The notes below the pieces were generated by a model, which did no database searches, was not told where the DNA came from, and saw nothing but the letters and a program-made list of their open reading frames with translations. Shown one piece after another: positions 43,263 through 52,374 of a stretch of DNA of 64,000 nucleotides (position 1 is its first letter; each line of letters opens with the position of its first letter). The DNA is from Pseudomonadaceae bacterium (GTDB taxonomy: Bacteria; Pseudomonadota; Gammaproteobacteria; Pseudomonadales; Pseudomonadaceae): positions 1 through 64,000 of the forward strand of contig JAUVZY010000011.1 of the NCBI GenBank assembly GCA_030602315.1. The letters run 5' to 3'. The position numbers and the translations under genes are program-made.

Positions 43263-44225
43263 ATGGCGTTGGCCATTCATTTTCATGAACAACCCTCTTG
43301 CGAACGGCAGAGCTCCCTGCGTGACGAGGTGCTGGCCGGCTTTTCCGCCTCGCCCAAGCAGATATCGCCAAAATTCTTTTACGACCGGCGCGGCTCGGAG
43401 CTGTTCGAGAACATCTGCCGGCAACCGGAGTATTACCTCACCCGCGTCGAAGAACAGATTCTCAGCCAGGCCGCCAACGAGATCGTCGAGCTGGCCGGCC
43501 CCGGTGCCGACCTGATCGAGTTCGGCAGCGGCGCCAGCCGCAAGGTGCGCCTGCTGCTCGAGGCACTGCATCCGTCCAGTTATCTGGGCCTGGATATCTC
43601 CCAGGATTTTCTGCTGACTAGCACCCAGCGCCTGGCGGCCGACTACCCCTGGCTAGAGGTGCATGCCGCCTGCTGCGACTTCTCCGAACAAGTCGAGTTG
43701 CCCGACGATTTCCAAACCCGCCAGCCCCTGGCCTTCTTTCCCGGTTCGAGCATCGGCAATTTCACCCCGGCGCAGGCCCGGCGCTTTCTATTCGAACTGC
43801 ACCAGCTGTTACCCTCCGGCGGCAGCGCGCTGATCGGCGTTGACCTGGTCAAGGACCGCAAGATGCTCGAGGCCGCCTACAACGACCGAGCGCAGGCGAC
43901 GGCGGCATTCAACCTCAATGTGCTGCAGCGCATTCGCAACGAGCTGCATGCCGACATCGATCCGACCCGCTTCGAACATCGCGCCTTCTTCAACGAGGCC
44001 GAGTCGCGCATCGAGATGCACCTGGTGAGCACCGAGCCGCAGGAGGTGCTGATCGAGGGCCGGCGCTTTCACTTCGATGAAGGCGAAAGCCTGCACACCG
44101 AAAACTCCTACAAGTACTCGCTGGAGGCGTTCTGCGGCCTGGCCCGCTCGGTGGGCTTCGACTGCATCGGCCGCTGGACCGATGCCGAGCGGCTGTTCAG
44201 CGTGCACTTCCTGCGCAAGCCCTGA
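43263..44225 (+). CDS. egtD: L-histidine N(alpha)-methyltransferase EgtD
   Basis: This 320-residue enzyme starts at ATG 43263 (AAGGAG eight bases upstream). Family features include SPKFFYDRRGSELFENICR, QPEYYLTRVEEQIL, LIEFGSGASRKVRLLLEAL, FFPGSSIGNF and the C-terminal HTENSYKYSLEAF. It trimethylates histidine to hercynine with S-adenosylmethionine, the first ergothioneine step. No egtA, egtC or egtE is visible, so the later steps must be encoded elsewhere or use other enzymes. Confidence 0.96.
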   Translation: MALAIHFHEQPSCERQSSLRDEVLAGFSASPKQISPKFFYDRRGSELFENICRQPEYYLTRVEEQILSQAANEIVELAGPGADLIEFGSGASRKVRLLLEALHPSSYLGLDISQDFLLTSTQRLAADYPWLEVHAACCDFSEQVELPDDFQTRQPLAFFPGSSIGNFTPAQARRFLFELHQLLPSGGSALIGVDLVKDRKMLEAAYNDRAQATAAFNLNVLQRIRNELHADIDPTRFEHRAFFNEAESRIEMHLVSTEPQEVLIEGRRFHFDEGESLHTENSYKYSLEAFCGLARSVGFDCIGRWTDAERLFSVHFLRKP

Positions 44226-44231
44226 GGCATC

Positions 44232-44261
44232 GGGCGTGCCGGAGCGAACCCCGGCACGCCC
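44232..44261. terminator. Hairpin between convergent egtD and DUF2513-like gene
   Basis: An 11-bp perfect stem GGGCGTGCCGG with CCGGCACGCCC and an eight-base loop lies between the two stop codons. It lacks a T run on either side, so it may be a barrier or mRNA-stabilising hairpin rather than a classic intrinsic terminator. Confidence 0.5.
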
Positions 44262-44267
44262 ACCACT

Positions 44268-44645
44268 TCAGGGCAGCGTCAGCTCCAGGTCATCGAACAC
44301 TTCCGGCGTCATCGCCGCGGTTCCCTTCTCGTCCAGCGCGCGGCGGATGCGTTCGTCGCGGTCCTCCAACAGCTGCAGCAGCCGCTCGCCTCGCGGCGTG
44401 AGCATGTAGTTCTCCGCCGTGCCGCCTTCGTCTTCCGGGCGCGGCACCATGAATTCGCCATTCACCAGATGCCCTTCATAGGCCGCTGCCTCGCCGCGCA
44501 GGGCGTCGAGATCAGGTAGTGGCTGGCCGGCGTCCTCCAGCTCCATGGCGAACTGTTCGGCGTACTGGCGCGGGGTGAAGTGCCGATAGGCCGACTGCTG
44601 CGCCTCGCGCAGCAACTTGCGCATCAGATCCCAGTTGTAGCTCAT
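44268..44645 (-). CDS. DUF2513-like small protein
   Basis: The 125-residue product begins MSYNWDLMRKLLREAQQSAY and carries EGHLVNGEFMVPRPEDEGGT then YMLTPRGERLLQLLEDRDER. A first helix matching xDLxRKLL and a winged-helix-like LTPRGERLL core are seen in DUF2513/phage-related proteins. No function can be given. GGGAG precedes the ATG. It is convergent with egtD; a stable hairpin at 44666-44692 (GCGCCT-N11-AGGCGC then TTTT) lies upstream of its start. Confidence 0.6.
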   Translation of the reverse strand: MSYNWDLMRKLLREAQQSAYRHFTPRQYAEQFAMELEDAGQPLPDLDALRGEAAAYEGHLVNGEFMVPRPEDEGGTAENYMLTPRGERLLQLLEDRDERIRRALDEKGTAAMTPEVFDDLELTLP

Positions 44646-44665
44646 GCGAGTGGTCTCCCGTACAG

Positions 44666-44692
44666 GCGCCTACCGGAGCGGCAGGCGCTTTT
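44666..44692 (+). terminator. Possible terminator hairpin upstream of the DUF2513-like gene
   Basis: GCGCCT (44666-44671) pairs with AGGCGC (44683-44688) across 11 bases, followed by TTTT on the plus strand. No plus-strand gene ends immediately before it (egtD ends at 44225), so it may act on readthrough or as a 5' structure for the minus-strand gene. Confidence 0.3.
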
Positions 44693-44800
44693 GTGTTGGG
44701 ACCGGGCGTACGGGGCGGGGTTCGCCTGCCAACGAGCGGGACGGCTGAACCAACCGGGACGGCCGGTATCCACCGAGAAACACCTTGAAGGAGTCCTGCC

Positions 44801-45151
44801 ATGAAACGCCTGCCAGCCGTCTTGCTCGCGCTTCTATTCAGCCCGCTGGCGCTGGCCACCGCGCCAGCTGGGGAAACCACCGGCGCCTGTACCCCGGACG
44901 AGGCCAACCGCCTGGCCAGCGAAACCGCCGAGCGGGTCAACGAGATCCTGGCCAACGATCCCGAGCGCGCCACAGCAATCAATGCCGAGCTGCGCGAGAT
45001 GCGCCTGAAGCGCACCGCCGAGAGCCTCGAGCACGAGTGCGAGGCTTACCGCACCCGCATGCAAGACATCGAGCGGGCACGTGACAAGGCCGGCTTGCCG
45101 CACGAGGATGAGGTCCGCCGTCCGGCGCCGCAGCACCCGGCCGGCCAGTAG
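44801..45151 (+). CDS. Small secreted protein, helical
   Basis: The 116-residue product has a signal peptide (MKRLPAVLLALLFSPLALAT, cleavage near LALA-TAP). The mature part contains two cysteines (GACTPDEANR, EHECEAYRTR) and a mostly helical, charged chain (ETAERVNEILANDPERATAI). AAGGAG precedes the ATG. No family recognised. It converges on the DEAD-box helicase gene with 10 bases between stops. Confidence 0.68.
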   Translation: MKRLPAVLLALLFSPLALATAPAGETTGACTPDEANRLASETAERVNEILANDPERATAINAELREMRLKRTAESLEHECEAYRTRMQDIERARDKAGLPHEDEVRRPAPQHPAGQ

Positions 45152-45161
45152 TCAGAGCGGC

Positions 45162-46472
45162 TCACTCGCCGGCGGGCTTGCGCCGCTTGAGCGGGGCCAG
45201 GCCGTCCTGGCTGACCAGCGAGGGCTTGGCCTTCGGCGCGCGCTTGGGCGCGGCCTTCTTCGGGTCGGCCTTCTTGTCGGTCTTTTTCTTCTTGCTGCCG
45301 GCGGCCTTGCCGGAGGCCTTGAGGTTCTTCGGCCCCTGGTAATGGCCCTTGAGGCCCTTGATCACCCGACGCTCGAAGCGCTGCTTGAGGTAGCGCTCGA
45401 TGCTCGACATCAGGTTCCAGTCGGTGTGGCAGATCAGCGAGATCGCCAGCCCGTCGCCACCGGCGCGACCGGTACGGCCGATGCGGTGCACGTATTCGTC
45501 GCCCGAGCGCGGCATGTCGAAGTTGATCACCAGGTCGAGGCCGTCGATGTCCAGGCCACGCGCCGCCACGTCGGTGGCCACCAGCACCTTCACCCCGCCC
45601 TGCTTGAGGCGCTCGATGGCCAGCTTGCGCTCCTTCTGGTCCTTGTCGCCGTGCAGCACGAACACCTTCACCTCGGCGGCGACCAGGTGGCCGTACAGCC
45701 GGTCGGCCTGGGCGCGGGTGTTGGTGAAGATGATCGCCTTCTGGTAGGTCTCGTTGGCCAGCAGCCAGTGGATGAGCTTTTCCTTATGCGCCGGATCGTC
45801 GGCGGTGATGATCTGCTGGCGGACGTTCTCGTTCAGCTCGGCGACCTGGTTGAGCATCAGGTGCTTGGGGCTTTTCAGCAGCTGGCCGGTCATCTCGCGC
45901 AGCGCACCGCCGCCGGTGGTGGCGGAGAACAGCCAGGTATTGCGGCGGTTGGCGCACTCACCGGCCAGGCGCGTGACGTCCTCGGCAAAGCCCATGTCCA
46001 GCATGCGGTCGGCCTCGTCCAGCACCAGCACCTGCACGTCGCGCAGGATCAGGTTGCCGGCGTCGAGGTGCTCCATCAGCCGCCCCGGCGTGCCGATCAG
46101 CACGTCGGGGATCTTGCGCAGCATGGCCGCCTGCACCTTGAAGTCCTCGCCGCCGGTGATCAGCCCGGCCTTAAGGAAGGTGAACTGGGCAAAGCGCTCG
46201 AACTCCTTGAGCGTCTGCTGGGCCAGCTCGCGGGTGGGCAGCAGGATCAGCGAACGCACGTCGCCCCTGGGCTTTTCCTCGCCGAGCAAACGATGCAGCA
46301 GCGGCAGCAGGAACGCCGCCGTCTTGCCGCTGCCGGTTTGCGCCGTGGCCCGCAGATCGTGCCCTTCGAGCGCCAGCGGGATGGCCGCGGCCTGCACCGG
46401 CGTGGGCTCGGTGAATCCCAGCTCGGCCAGGGCTTTGAGCAGACGTTCGTGCAGGGCGAATTCGGCGAACAA
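45162..46472 (-). CDS. DEAD-box ATP-dependent RNA helicase
   Basis: This 436-residue helicase starts at TTG 46470-46472 with GAGG 9 bases upstream. Motifs in order: Q motif (GFTEPTPVQ), I AQTGSGKT, Ia PTRELAQQ, II DEAD in VLDEADRMLDMGF, III SAT, IV IIFTNTR, V ATDVAARGLDI, VI HRIGRTGRAG. A Lys/Pro-rich tail (about 385-436, SGKAAGSKKKKTDKKADPKK) binds RNA. It resembles the RhlE/SrmB group used in ribosome assembly and RNA decay. No second operon gene follows. Confidence 0.94.
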   Translation of the reverse strand: MFAEFALHERLLKALAELGFTEPTPVQAAAIPLALEGHDLRATAQTGSGKTAAFLLPLLHRLLGEEKPRGDVRSLILLPTRELAQQTLKEFERFAQFTFLKAGLITGGEDFKVQAAMLRKIPDVLIGTPGRLMEHLDAGNLILRDVQVLVLDEADRMLDMGFAEDVTRLAGECANRRNTWLFSATTGGGALREMTGQLLKSPKHLMLNQVAELNENVRQQIITADDPAHKEKLIHWLLANETYQKAIIFTNTRAQADRLYGHLVAAEVKVFVLHGDKDQKERKLAIERLKQGGVKVLVATDVAARGLDIDGLDLVINFDMPRSGDEYVHRIGRTGRAGGDGLAISLICHTDWNLMSSIERYLKQRFERRVIKGLKGHYQGPKNLKASGKAAGSKKKKTDKKADPKKAAPKRAPKAKPSLVSQDGLAPLKRRKPAGE

Positions 46473-46595
46473 GGGCAGCTACCTCGGGTGATCCAATCAG
46501 GGCCGCATAGGTTAACCCGTCGCAACGCCGCTGGGTGAAATAGCACTATGCTTGAAGTGTCACCATTCGGCGGGGGCTCGCCCCAAGGAGTCGTC

Positions 46596-47135
46596 ATGAA
46601 CGCACCGTCTCGCCGTCCGCTGCTGCTCGGTGCCAGCCTGGTCCTGGCACTTGCCGGCAGCCACGCCCTGGCCGAGCCGAAACAGGCCGGGGGAAACGCC
46701 GCCAGCCTGGTTGCCGAGCAGGGCCAGCCGGAGCACAGGGGCCAGGCCGGCAAGCACGGCCATCCCGACAGCCAGCGCGGCAAACCCGACGACCGCGGCC
46801 AGCCCGAGCCGCGCTACAAGGCCTACGAGCACAAGGTCGGCGGGCCCTTCGGCAAGACCCGTGAGCCCGAGGTGAACGTGATCGAGGTGCGCAACATCCT
46901 GCTCGGCCATCGCCACCTGCTGGCACCGGTGGATACCCTACCGCCTGGCATCCGCATGAACCTCGCGCGCGGCAAGCCGCTGCCACCGGGGATCGCCAAA
47001 AAACTCGACCCCCGCCTGCGCGACCGTCTGCCCTACTACGAAGGCTACGAGTGGAAGCAGGTCGGCCGCGATGTGGTGCTTGCCAGCGTTACCACCGGCA
47101 TCATCTACGCCATCTTGCAGGGCGTGCTCGACTGA
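46596..47135 (+). CDS. CigR-like (RcnB-domain) periplasmic protein
   Basis: The 179-residue product from ATG 46596 (AAGGAG upstream) has a signal peptide (LLLGASLVLALAGSHALA), a His/Gly/Gln-rich hydrophilic region (about 28-75) and a C-terminal domain: LPPGIRMNLARGKPLPPGIA, DPRLRDRLPYYEGYEWKQVG and RDVVLASVTTGIIYAILQGV. The last segments match the anti-virulence regulator CigR/RcnB-type domain. CigR in Salmonella is an inner-membrane-associated inhibitor of virulence functions; here the role is unknown. Confidence 0.82.
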   Translation: MNAPSRRPLLLGASLVLALAGSHALAEPKQAGGNAASLVAEQGQPEHRGQAGKHGHPDSQRGKPDDRGQPEPRYKAYEHKVGGPFGKTREPEVNVIEVRNILLGHRHLLAPVDTLPPGIRMNLARGKPLPPGIAKKLDPRLRDRLPYYEGYEWKQVGRDVVLASVTTGIIYAILQGVLD

Positions 47136-47238
47136 GCGCTGGGCCTGTCATCGACTGGTTGCTATAAACGACAGGGATGTCGTCGCCCACCGATCGACCC
47201 GATCGATCGGTTCCCCGTCCGCCTTCTGGAGCCTCGAG

Positions 47239-48147
47239 TTGAAAACCCCGCGCGTGACCCTCGATCAATGGCGAACCCTGCAAGCGGTCATCGACCACGG
47301 CGGCTTTGCCCAGGCGGCCGAAGCGCTGCACCGCTCGCAGTCCTCGGTCAGCTACGCCATCGGTCGGCTGCAGGAGCAGCTGGGCGTGCCGCTGCTGCGC
47401 ATCGAGGGCCGCCGCGCGGTGCTGACCGAGGCGGGCGAGATGCTGCTGCGCCGCTCGCGGCAGCTGGTCAAGCAGGCCGCCCAGCTCGAAGAGCTGGCCC
47501 ATCACATGGAACAGGGCTGGGAGGCCGAGGTGCGCCTGGTGGTGGATGCGGCCTACCCCAGCGCCCGGCTGATCCGCGCCCTGACCGACTTCATGCCGCA
47601 GAGCCGCGGCTGTCGCATCCGCCTGCGTGAGGAGGTGCTTTCCGGCGTCGAGGACGTGCTGCTCGACGGCACCGCCGATGTCGCCATCAGCGGCCTGAAC
47701 ATCAATGGTTATCTCGGCGCGGAGCTCGGTACGGTGGAATTCGTCGCCGTCGCCCACGCCGCCCATCCGCTGCATGTCCTGCAGCGCAAGCTCAGCACCC
47801 AGGATCTGGAAGCGCACCTGCAGATCGTGGTGCGCGACAGCGGCCAGCGCCAACCGCGCGATTCGGGCTGGCTCGGCGCCGAGCAGCGCTGGACGGTGGG
47901 CAGCCTGGCCACCTCGGTGTCGTTCGTCGCCAGCGGCCTGGGCTTTGCCTGGCTGCCGCGCCACCTGATCCAGCGCGAACTCGCCGACGGCATCCTCAAG
48001 CCGCTGCCGCTGATCCAGGGCGCCATCCGCCGCCCACGCTTCTACCTCTACACCAACAAGGACAAGACCCTCGGCCCGGCGACACAGATTCTCATCCAGC
48101 TGATCAAGACGTACGATGCCGACCCGAGCGCCCCTGCACGGGGCTGA
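47239..48147 (+). CDS. LysR-family transcriptional regulator
   Basis: From the TTG at 47239 (GGAG 8 bases before) the product is 302 residues. The N-terminal winged HTH is [20 protein letters not shown] then [19 protein letters not shown]; the effector-binding domain follows (about 95-295: [26 protein letters not shown]). The substitution of TQ/PS with SQSSVSY is a common LysR variant. Regulated genes cannot be assigned: it lies downstream of cigR-like gene and upstream of a cyclophilin. The ribosome-binding site and alignment favour TTG over the longer frame. Confidence 0.92.
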   Translation: MKTPRVTLDQWRTLQAVIDHGGFAQAAEALHRSQSSVSYAIGRLQEQLGVPLLRIEGRRAVLTEAGEMLLRRSRQLVKQAAQLEELAHHMEQGWEAEVRLVVDAAYPSARLIRALTDFMPQSRGCRIRLREEVLSGVEDVLLDGTADVAISGLNINGYLGAELGTVEFVAVAHAAHPLHVLQRKLSTQDLEAHLQIVVRDSGQRQPRDSGWLGAEQRWTVGSLATSVSFVASGLGFAWLPRHLIQRELADGILKPLPLIQGAIRRPRFYLYTNKDKTLGPATQILIQLIKTYDADPSAPARG

Positions 48148-48178
48148 ACCGATTGCCCACAACCTTAGGAAACACACC

Positions 48179-48733
48179 ATGCTGAAACGACTTGCACTGG
48201 CTGCCTGTACGCTGCTGCTGGCCGGCGATCTGTTGGCGGCCGATGCGCCGCGGGTGCTGCTGAGCACCAGCCTCGGCGAGATCGAGGTGGAACTGGAGGC
48301 GGAAAAGGCGCCGATCAGCGTGGAAAACTTCCTGGCTTACGTGGAAAGCGGCCACTACGACGGCACCATCTTTCATCGCGTGATCCCCGGCTTCATGATC
48401 CAGGGCGGCGGTTTCACCGAAGACCTGGCGCAAAAGCCCACTCGCGCCTCGATCAAGAACGAAGCCGACAACGGCCTGCACAACGTGCGCGGCACGCTGG
48501 CCATGGCCCGCACCGCGGTGAAGGATTCGGCCACCAGCCAGTTCTTCATCAACCACCGCGACAACGCCTTCCTCGACCACGGCGCCCGCGACTTCGGTTA
48601 TGCGGTGTTCGGCAAGGTGGTGCGCGGCATGGACGTGGTCGACCAGATCGCCCAGGTGCCGACCGCCCGCAAGGGCATGATGCAGGACGTGCCGCGCCAG
48701 CCGGTGAAGATCCTCTCCGCCACCCGCCTGTAA
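48179..48733 (+). CDS. ppiA: Periplasmic peptidyl-prolyl isomerase (cyclophilin, PpiA type)
   Basis: This 184-residue cyclophilin has a signal peptide ([20 protein letters not shown]) and the core motifs [32 protein letters not shown] and [20 protein letters not shown]. It speeds cis-trans isomerisation of prolines in periplasmic proteins. AGGAA precedes the ATG by 8 bases. Overlaps nothing; the LysR stop is 31 bases upstream, so it may be cotranscribed. Confidence 0.94.
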   Translation: MLKRLALAACTLLLAGDLLAADAPRVLLSTSLGEIEVELEAEKAPISVENFLAYVESGHYDGTIFHRVIPGFMIQGGGFTEDLAQKPTRASIKNEADNGLHNVRGTLAMARTAVKDSATSQFFINHRDNAFLDHGARDFGYAVFGKVVRGMDVVDQIAQVPTARKGMMQDVPRQPVKILSATRL

Positions 48734-48741
48734 CGCCTCAG

Positions 48742-48765
48742 GCCGCCGCTCGCCCGAGCGGCGGC
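48742..48765. terminator. Hairpin between ppiA and a convergent gene
   Basis: The stem GCCGCCGCTC-GCCC-GAGCGGCGGC (10 bp) lies between the convergent stops of the cyclophilin and the FemAB-like gene. It is followed by CCCCCCTT, not a clear T run. Confidence 0.5.
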
Positions 48766-48771
48766 CCCCCT

Positions 48772-49896
48772 TCAGTCGCGCCGATACGGCAGCGCCTCCC
48801 GGGCCGCCTCGACATAACGGGCGATCCCCTCTCTCTCCTGACGCAAGAAATCCGCCACCGCCGCGCGCAGGCCGGGGTGCGTCAGGTAATGCCAGGAGCG
48901 GGTGATCACCGGCTCGAAGCCGCGAATCAGCTTGTGCTCGCCCTGGGCGCCGGCGTCGAAGCGGCGCAGGCCCAGGGCGATGGCCTGCTCGATGCCCTGA
49001 TAGAAGCAGGTCTCGAAATGCAGCCGGTCGAACTCGGCGAGCGATCCCCAGTAGCGCCCGTAGAGGGTATCGCCGTCGATGAGGCAAAAAGCCATCGCCA
49101 CCGGCCGGCCATGCTGGCGGGCGAACACCACGCGGATCGCCTCGGGCATGCGCTCGGCCAGAAGGCTGAAGAAGGCGCGCGCAAGATACGGCGCCTGACC
49201 GCGCACCTCGTAGGTATTGGCGTAACAGGCGTAGACGAAGTCCCACTCGGCCTCGGTGAGCTGGGCCCCGTCTCGCCAATCGAAGGCGATGCCCTGACCG
49301 GCCACCTGCTCGCGCTCCTTGCGCAACTGCTTGCGCTTGCGCGAAGCCAGCGCGCCGAGAAAATCCTGAAAGTCCCGGTAGTCGCGGTTGAACCAGTGAA
49401 ACTGGCAGCCGGTGCGCTCGAGCCAGCCGTCGCGCCCGGCCAACTGCGCGTCGGCCGCCGCGTCGGTGAAGTTCACATGCAGCCCGGACAGCCCCTCGCC
49501 TGGCAGGCCCGCGGTCAGCTGCTCCAGCAACTGCCCCGCGGCCTCGGCCTCGCCGAGCAGCCGCGCGCCCATGATGGGTGAGAACGGCACGGCGCACAGC
49601 AGCTTGGGGTAATAGGCGATACCGGCGCGCTGGCAGGCGTCGGCCCAGGCCCAGTCGAACACGTACTCGCCGTAGGAATGGCGCTTGCGATACAGCGGCA
49701 AGGCGGCCAGCGGCTGGCCGGCGGCATCGGTCAAGACGCGGTGCGCGGGCTGCCAGCCGCGACTGGCGGTGACGCTGGCGCTGTCTTCCAGCGCGCTGAG
49801 AAAGGCATGCCGCAGGAACGGCTGCTCGCACGGCAGCAGGCGATCCCAGTCGGCGGGGGCGATGTCGGCGAGGCGGGTCAGGGTGAGCGTCGGCAT
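48772..49896 (-). CDS. GNAT/FemAB-like acetyltransferase family protein (DUF482)
   Basis: This 374-residue protein has SYGEYVFDWAWADACQRAGI, YYPKLLCAVPFSPIMGARLL, LASRKRKQLRKEREQVAGQG, YGRYWGSLAEFDRLHFETCF and FDAGAQGEHKLIRGFEPVIT, all typical of the DUF482/peptidogalycan biosynthesis-like family with a GNAT fold. I prefer ATG 49894-49896. Substrate unknown; family members are proposed peptidoglycan or protein modifiers. It is convergent with ppiA. Confidence 0.88.
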   Translation of the reverse strand: MPTLTLTRLADIAPADWDRLLPCEQPFLRHAFLSALEDSASVTASRGWQPAHRVLTDAAGQPLAALPLYRKRHSYGEYVFDWAWADACQRAGIAYYPKLLCAVPFSPIMGARLLGEAEAAGQLLEQLTAGLPGEGLSGLHVNFTDAAADAQLAGRDGWLERTGCQFHWFNRDYRDFQDFLGALASRKRKQLRKEREQVAGQGIAFDWRDGAQLTEAEWDFVYACYANTYEVRGQAPYLARAFFSLLAERMPEAIRVVFARQHGRPVAMAFCLIDGDTLYGRYWGSLAEFDRLHFETCFYQGIEQAIALGLRRFDAGAQGEHKLIRGFEPVITRSWHYLTHPGLRAAVADFLRQEREGIARYVEAAREALPYRRD

Positions 49897-49924
49897 CGGC
49901 ACAGTGTGCGCTGCACCCTGCACG

Positions 49925-49949
49925 AAAAAAACCCCGCCGAAGCGGGGTT
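49925..49949 (-). terminator. Terminator of the OprP-like porin gene
   Basis: The minus strand reads AACCCCGC-TTCG-GCGGGGTTTTTTT, a stable UUCG tetraloop hairpin with a T run, 29 bases after the porin stop. Confidence 0.88.
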
Positions 49950-49978
49950 AAACAGAGCACCACCTTGCAGCGATTCGC

Positions 49979-51283
49979 TTAGAACGCGTACTGCGCGCGG
50001 AACACCAGGCCGTCGCCGTCGTCGTCGCCGGCAGCGTTGCTGTTGACGGCGTTGTCCACCGCGGTCTTGACGTAAACGCCACTGAGCTTGACGTTCTCGT
50101 TGGCGTACCAGTTCAGGCCGATGTTGTGCACCTTGGCTTCCACGGCGCTGGTGGGCGTGAGGCCGACCACATCATGCTCGCCCTCGAGGTAGTCATAGCG
50201 ATAGAAGACTTCCCAGGCGCCGATCTGCTTGTTGCTCGGCTTGATCGAGTCGAAGCGACCCAGCTTGTAGTCACGCGCTTCACCGGTGATGGTGTAAGCG
50301 ATCTGGCCGTAGTAACCCTTGGCTTCGATGTCCTGGTAGGCCGCATCGGCCGCGTCCAGATCACGCTTGATGTATTCGCCCTGAATCGACAGCGGCCCCA
50401 TGGCCCAGGCAGCCTCCAGGCCCCAGGCGGTATCGTCGTCATAGGAGCCGACCGGCTGGTTGTTGGCACCGGCCAGCACCAGACGGTTGCCGTTGGTGCC
50501 GGCGTCGTTGCCACCGGCGGTGGATACGCCACGCATGCCCAGGCGGCTGCGAATGCGGGTGTCGAGCGCGGTGTCGTCCAGGTTGCGCTTGGCGTAGTTC
50601 ACGCCCAGGTGCAGAACGTTGCCGGCGGTGTTCAACGGCGCGAACACACCGCGCAGGTTCATCTGCTTGACGCTGTTGCCGTCCTCATCATTCTGATCCT
50701 TGGCATGCAGGCCGGCCGAACCGTACAGGGTCGGACCGAAGGTGCCGTTGACCTGGATGCCCAGACCGTTCTGGTGAGCGTTGGTCCAGTCCACCAGATC
50801 ATAGGCGGCGGTACGCTCCTGGGCGGTCACCCACTTGGAGCTGGTGGCTTTTTCCAGACCGAAGTCGGGGTCGAAACGACCCATCTTGATGTTGATCGGG
50901 TTAAAGCCGCTGTACTGGATGGATGCCTCATCCCAGTAGCCGTCGTCAGCCGAGCCGGCGTTGTGGGAGAAGTCGTAGTTGAACTGGTATTTCCAGTGGG
51001 TGAAGGCCACACCACCGATTTCCAGGAAGGCACGGCGGAAGTAGGCCGCGTCGGCCTTGTCACCGTTTACCGTGTAGAAGCCGTCGAAGGTGCTGTAGTC
51101 GGCCTGCAGACGACCACCGACCTTGAAGGCGAACTGCTTGTCGGTGGTGCCGACTTCCAGACCGCCCTTGGTCTTGATGACGATATCGGCGCCGTCGGTG
51201 GTGACGGTGCCGGCGAAAGCCTGGGCCGATACGGCCAGAGCAAGTGCGCTGGCGGCAAAACCGGCGAAGTGCTTGCGAATCAT
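49979..51283 (-). CDS. OprO/OprP-type phosphate-selective outer membrane porin
   Basis: The product from ATG 51281-51283 (AAGGGGAA before) is 434 residues with a signal peptide ([27 protein letters not shown]) and the Porin_O_P pattern: [60 protein letters not shown], then many amphipathic strands ending with the C-terminal Phe in FRAQYAF. Such trimers conduct phosphate or pyrophosphate across the outer membrane. A candidate Pho box lies upstream. No pst genes are nearby. Confidence 0.93.
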   Translation of the reverse strand: MIRKHFAGFAASALALAVSAQAFAGTVTTDGADIVIKTKGGLEVGTTDKQFAFKVGGRLQADYSTFDGFYTVNGDKADAAYFRRAFLEIGGVAFTHWKYQFNYDFSHNAGSADDGYWDEASIQYSGFNPINIKMGRFDPDFGLEKATSSKWVTAQERTAAYDLVDWTNAHQNGLGIQVNGTFGPTLYGSAGLHAKDQNDEDGNSVKQMNLRGVFAPLNTAGNVLHLGVNYAKRNLDDTALDTRIRSRLGMRGVSTAGGNDAGTNGNRLVLAGANNQPVGSYDDDTAWGLEAAWAMGPLSIQGEYIKRDLDAADAAYQDIEAKGYYGQIAYTITGEARDYKLGRFDSIKPSNKQIGAWEVFYRYDYLEGEHDVVGLTPTSAVEAKVHNIGLNWYANENVKLSGVYVKTAVDNAVNSNAAGDDDGDGLVFRAQYAF

Positions 51284-51384
51284 CGAAATATTCCCCTTCT
51301 GTTTTGATTTGGAAACACGCCAGATGGGCTCCAGGTGTTGCGGGGAATCTTGGTCAGCAGTGATGTCAGTTAGATGGCTAGAAG

Positions 51385-51402
51385 ATAAAAGTTTTGTGAC
51401 AT
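51385..51402 (-). promoter_or_regulatory. Candidate Pho box upstream of the porin gene
   Basis: On the minus strand ATGTCAC-AAAA-CTTTTAT gives two seven-base halves eleven bases apart, each matching CTGTCAT at five of seven positions, 102 bases before the porin start. PhoB control would fit an OprP-like phosphate porin. The second half is weak. Confidence 0.45.
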
Positions 51403-51544
51403 TCGGAACTTTCCCGGCCACTTGCAAACCCGCTCTAGATTGATGCTCCTGCCGCTTCGCTCGGTGCCAACCGGGGCCTTTGCGCATCACGCTGGACAAA
51501 TTCGGCTATCCTGCGCGCCCCTCTCGCCGACTGTGGTACGACCG

Positions 51545-52075
51545 ATGAAAGACGCCCTGCTCGCCCTGCTTCGCGCAATCAGCTCCGGCTGCATGGCCGA
51601 TGACGATATCGAACGCATCGCCGACGAAGCGGCCCAGGCCTACGCCGACCCGCAGGCGTTTCTCGCCGCCAATCCGGATATCAACTACGACGACGACTTC
51701 CCCATTCCGCTGGGCGAGTGGGTGGTGGTGGGCAGCCTGCCCGACACCGTGCTGTTCCAGGCCGACAGCTACGAAGAACTGTTCGCCCAGATCGTCGCCT
51801 CGTTCGGCCCCGAGGTGAACTTCGTGCTCAAGCCCAAGCAGCTGGCCAAGACCGAACCGCTCAAGGCACTCAACCGTATTCAGGTGCAGCTCTCGAGCCT
51901 GTATCCGGAAAAGGGTGGCTATGTGCTGGTGGACTTCAGCGAGCCTTTGGACGACGAACTGCAGGCGGTGCTGGTCTACGCCTGCGATCTGGAGCAGGTG
52001 CTCAAGCTCGCGGTAGAAGTGGGCATCTACGCCGCGCCGGCCTACGAGTCCCTGCGCGCGGAGCTGGAAGGCTGA
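51545..52075 (+). CDS. Conserved-type cytosolic protein of unknown function
   Basis: This 176-residue protein starts MKDALLALLRAISSGCMADD and carries LGEWVVVGSLPDTVLFQADS, ELFAQIVASFGPEVNFVLKP and a C-terminal DFSEPLDDELQAVLVYACDL. No signal peptide or membrane helix. It has an acidic, helix-strand mix but no recognisable motif. Its 3' end overlaps the convergent DUF3820 gene by 34 bases. Function unknown. Confidence 0.75.
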   Translation: MKDALLALLRAISSGCMADDDIERIADEAAQAYADPQAFLAANPDINYDDDFPIPLGEWVVVGSLPDTVLFQADSYEELFAQIVASFGPEVNFVLKPKQLAKTEPLKALNRIQVQLSSLYPEKGGYVLVDFSEPLDDELQAVLVYACDLEQVLKLAVEVGIYAAPAYESLRAELEG

Positions 52076-52281
52076 CGGCGCAGCGGCTTGAGCAGATCGG
52101 CCAGCCCGTTGTGGTCGATCTCGTGCATCAGCGCCAGTAGCCGGCCCAGCTGACCGGGCGGAAAGCCTTCACGGGCGAACCAGTTGAGGTAGTGCCCCGG
52201 CAGGTCGGCCAGCACGCGGCCCTTGTACTTGCCGTAGGGCATGGTCTGGGTCACCAGACGTTGCAGGTCGTGAGGATGCAT
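52042..52281 (-). CDS. DUF3820 family protein
   Basis: The 79-residue protein MHPHDLQRLVTQTMPYGKYK then GRVLADLPGHYLNWFAREGF is the DUF3820 signature (M-P-F/Y-GKYKG, LPxHYLNWF). ATG at 52279-52281. The family is small, conserved and probably nucleic-acid related, with no proven role. The gene is convergent with, and overlaps, the preceding gene. Confidence 0.85.
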   Translation of the reverse strand: MHPHDLQRLVTQTMPYGKYKGRVLADLPGHYLNWFAREGFPPGQLGRLLALMHEIDHNGLADLLKPLRRQPSSSARRDS

Positions 52282-52374
52282 GGCTGCCGGGCGTCGGGAA
52301 CGGGGCGCCAAGGGTGCCGCAGCGCAATGGGCGTTGTCCAACGCCGACAGTCGCCCCACCGCCCGGAGGCCGCC

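Noticed and set aside
48104-49963. A 619-codon minus-strand frame covering the cyclophilin and FemAB-like genes
   Set aside because: An arginine/alanine-rich out-of-frame reading that merges two real genes on opposite strands.
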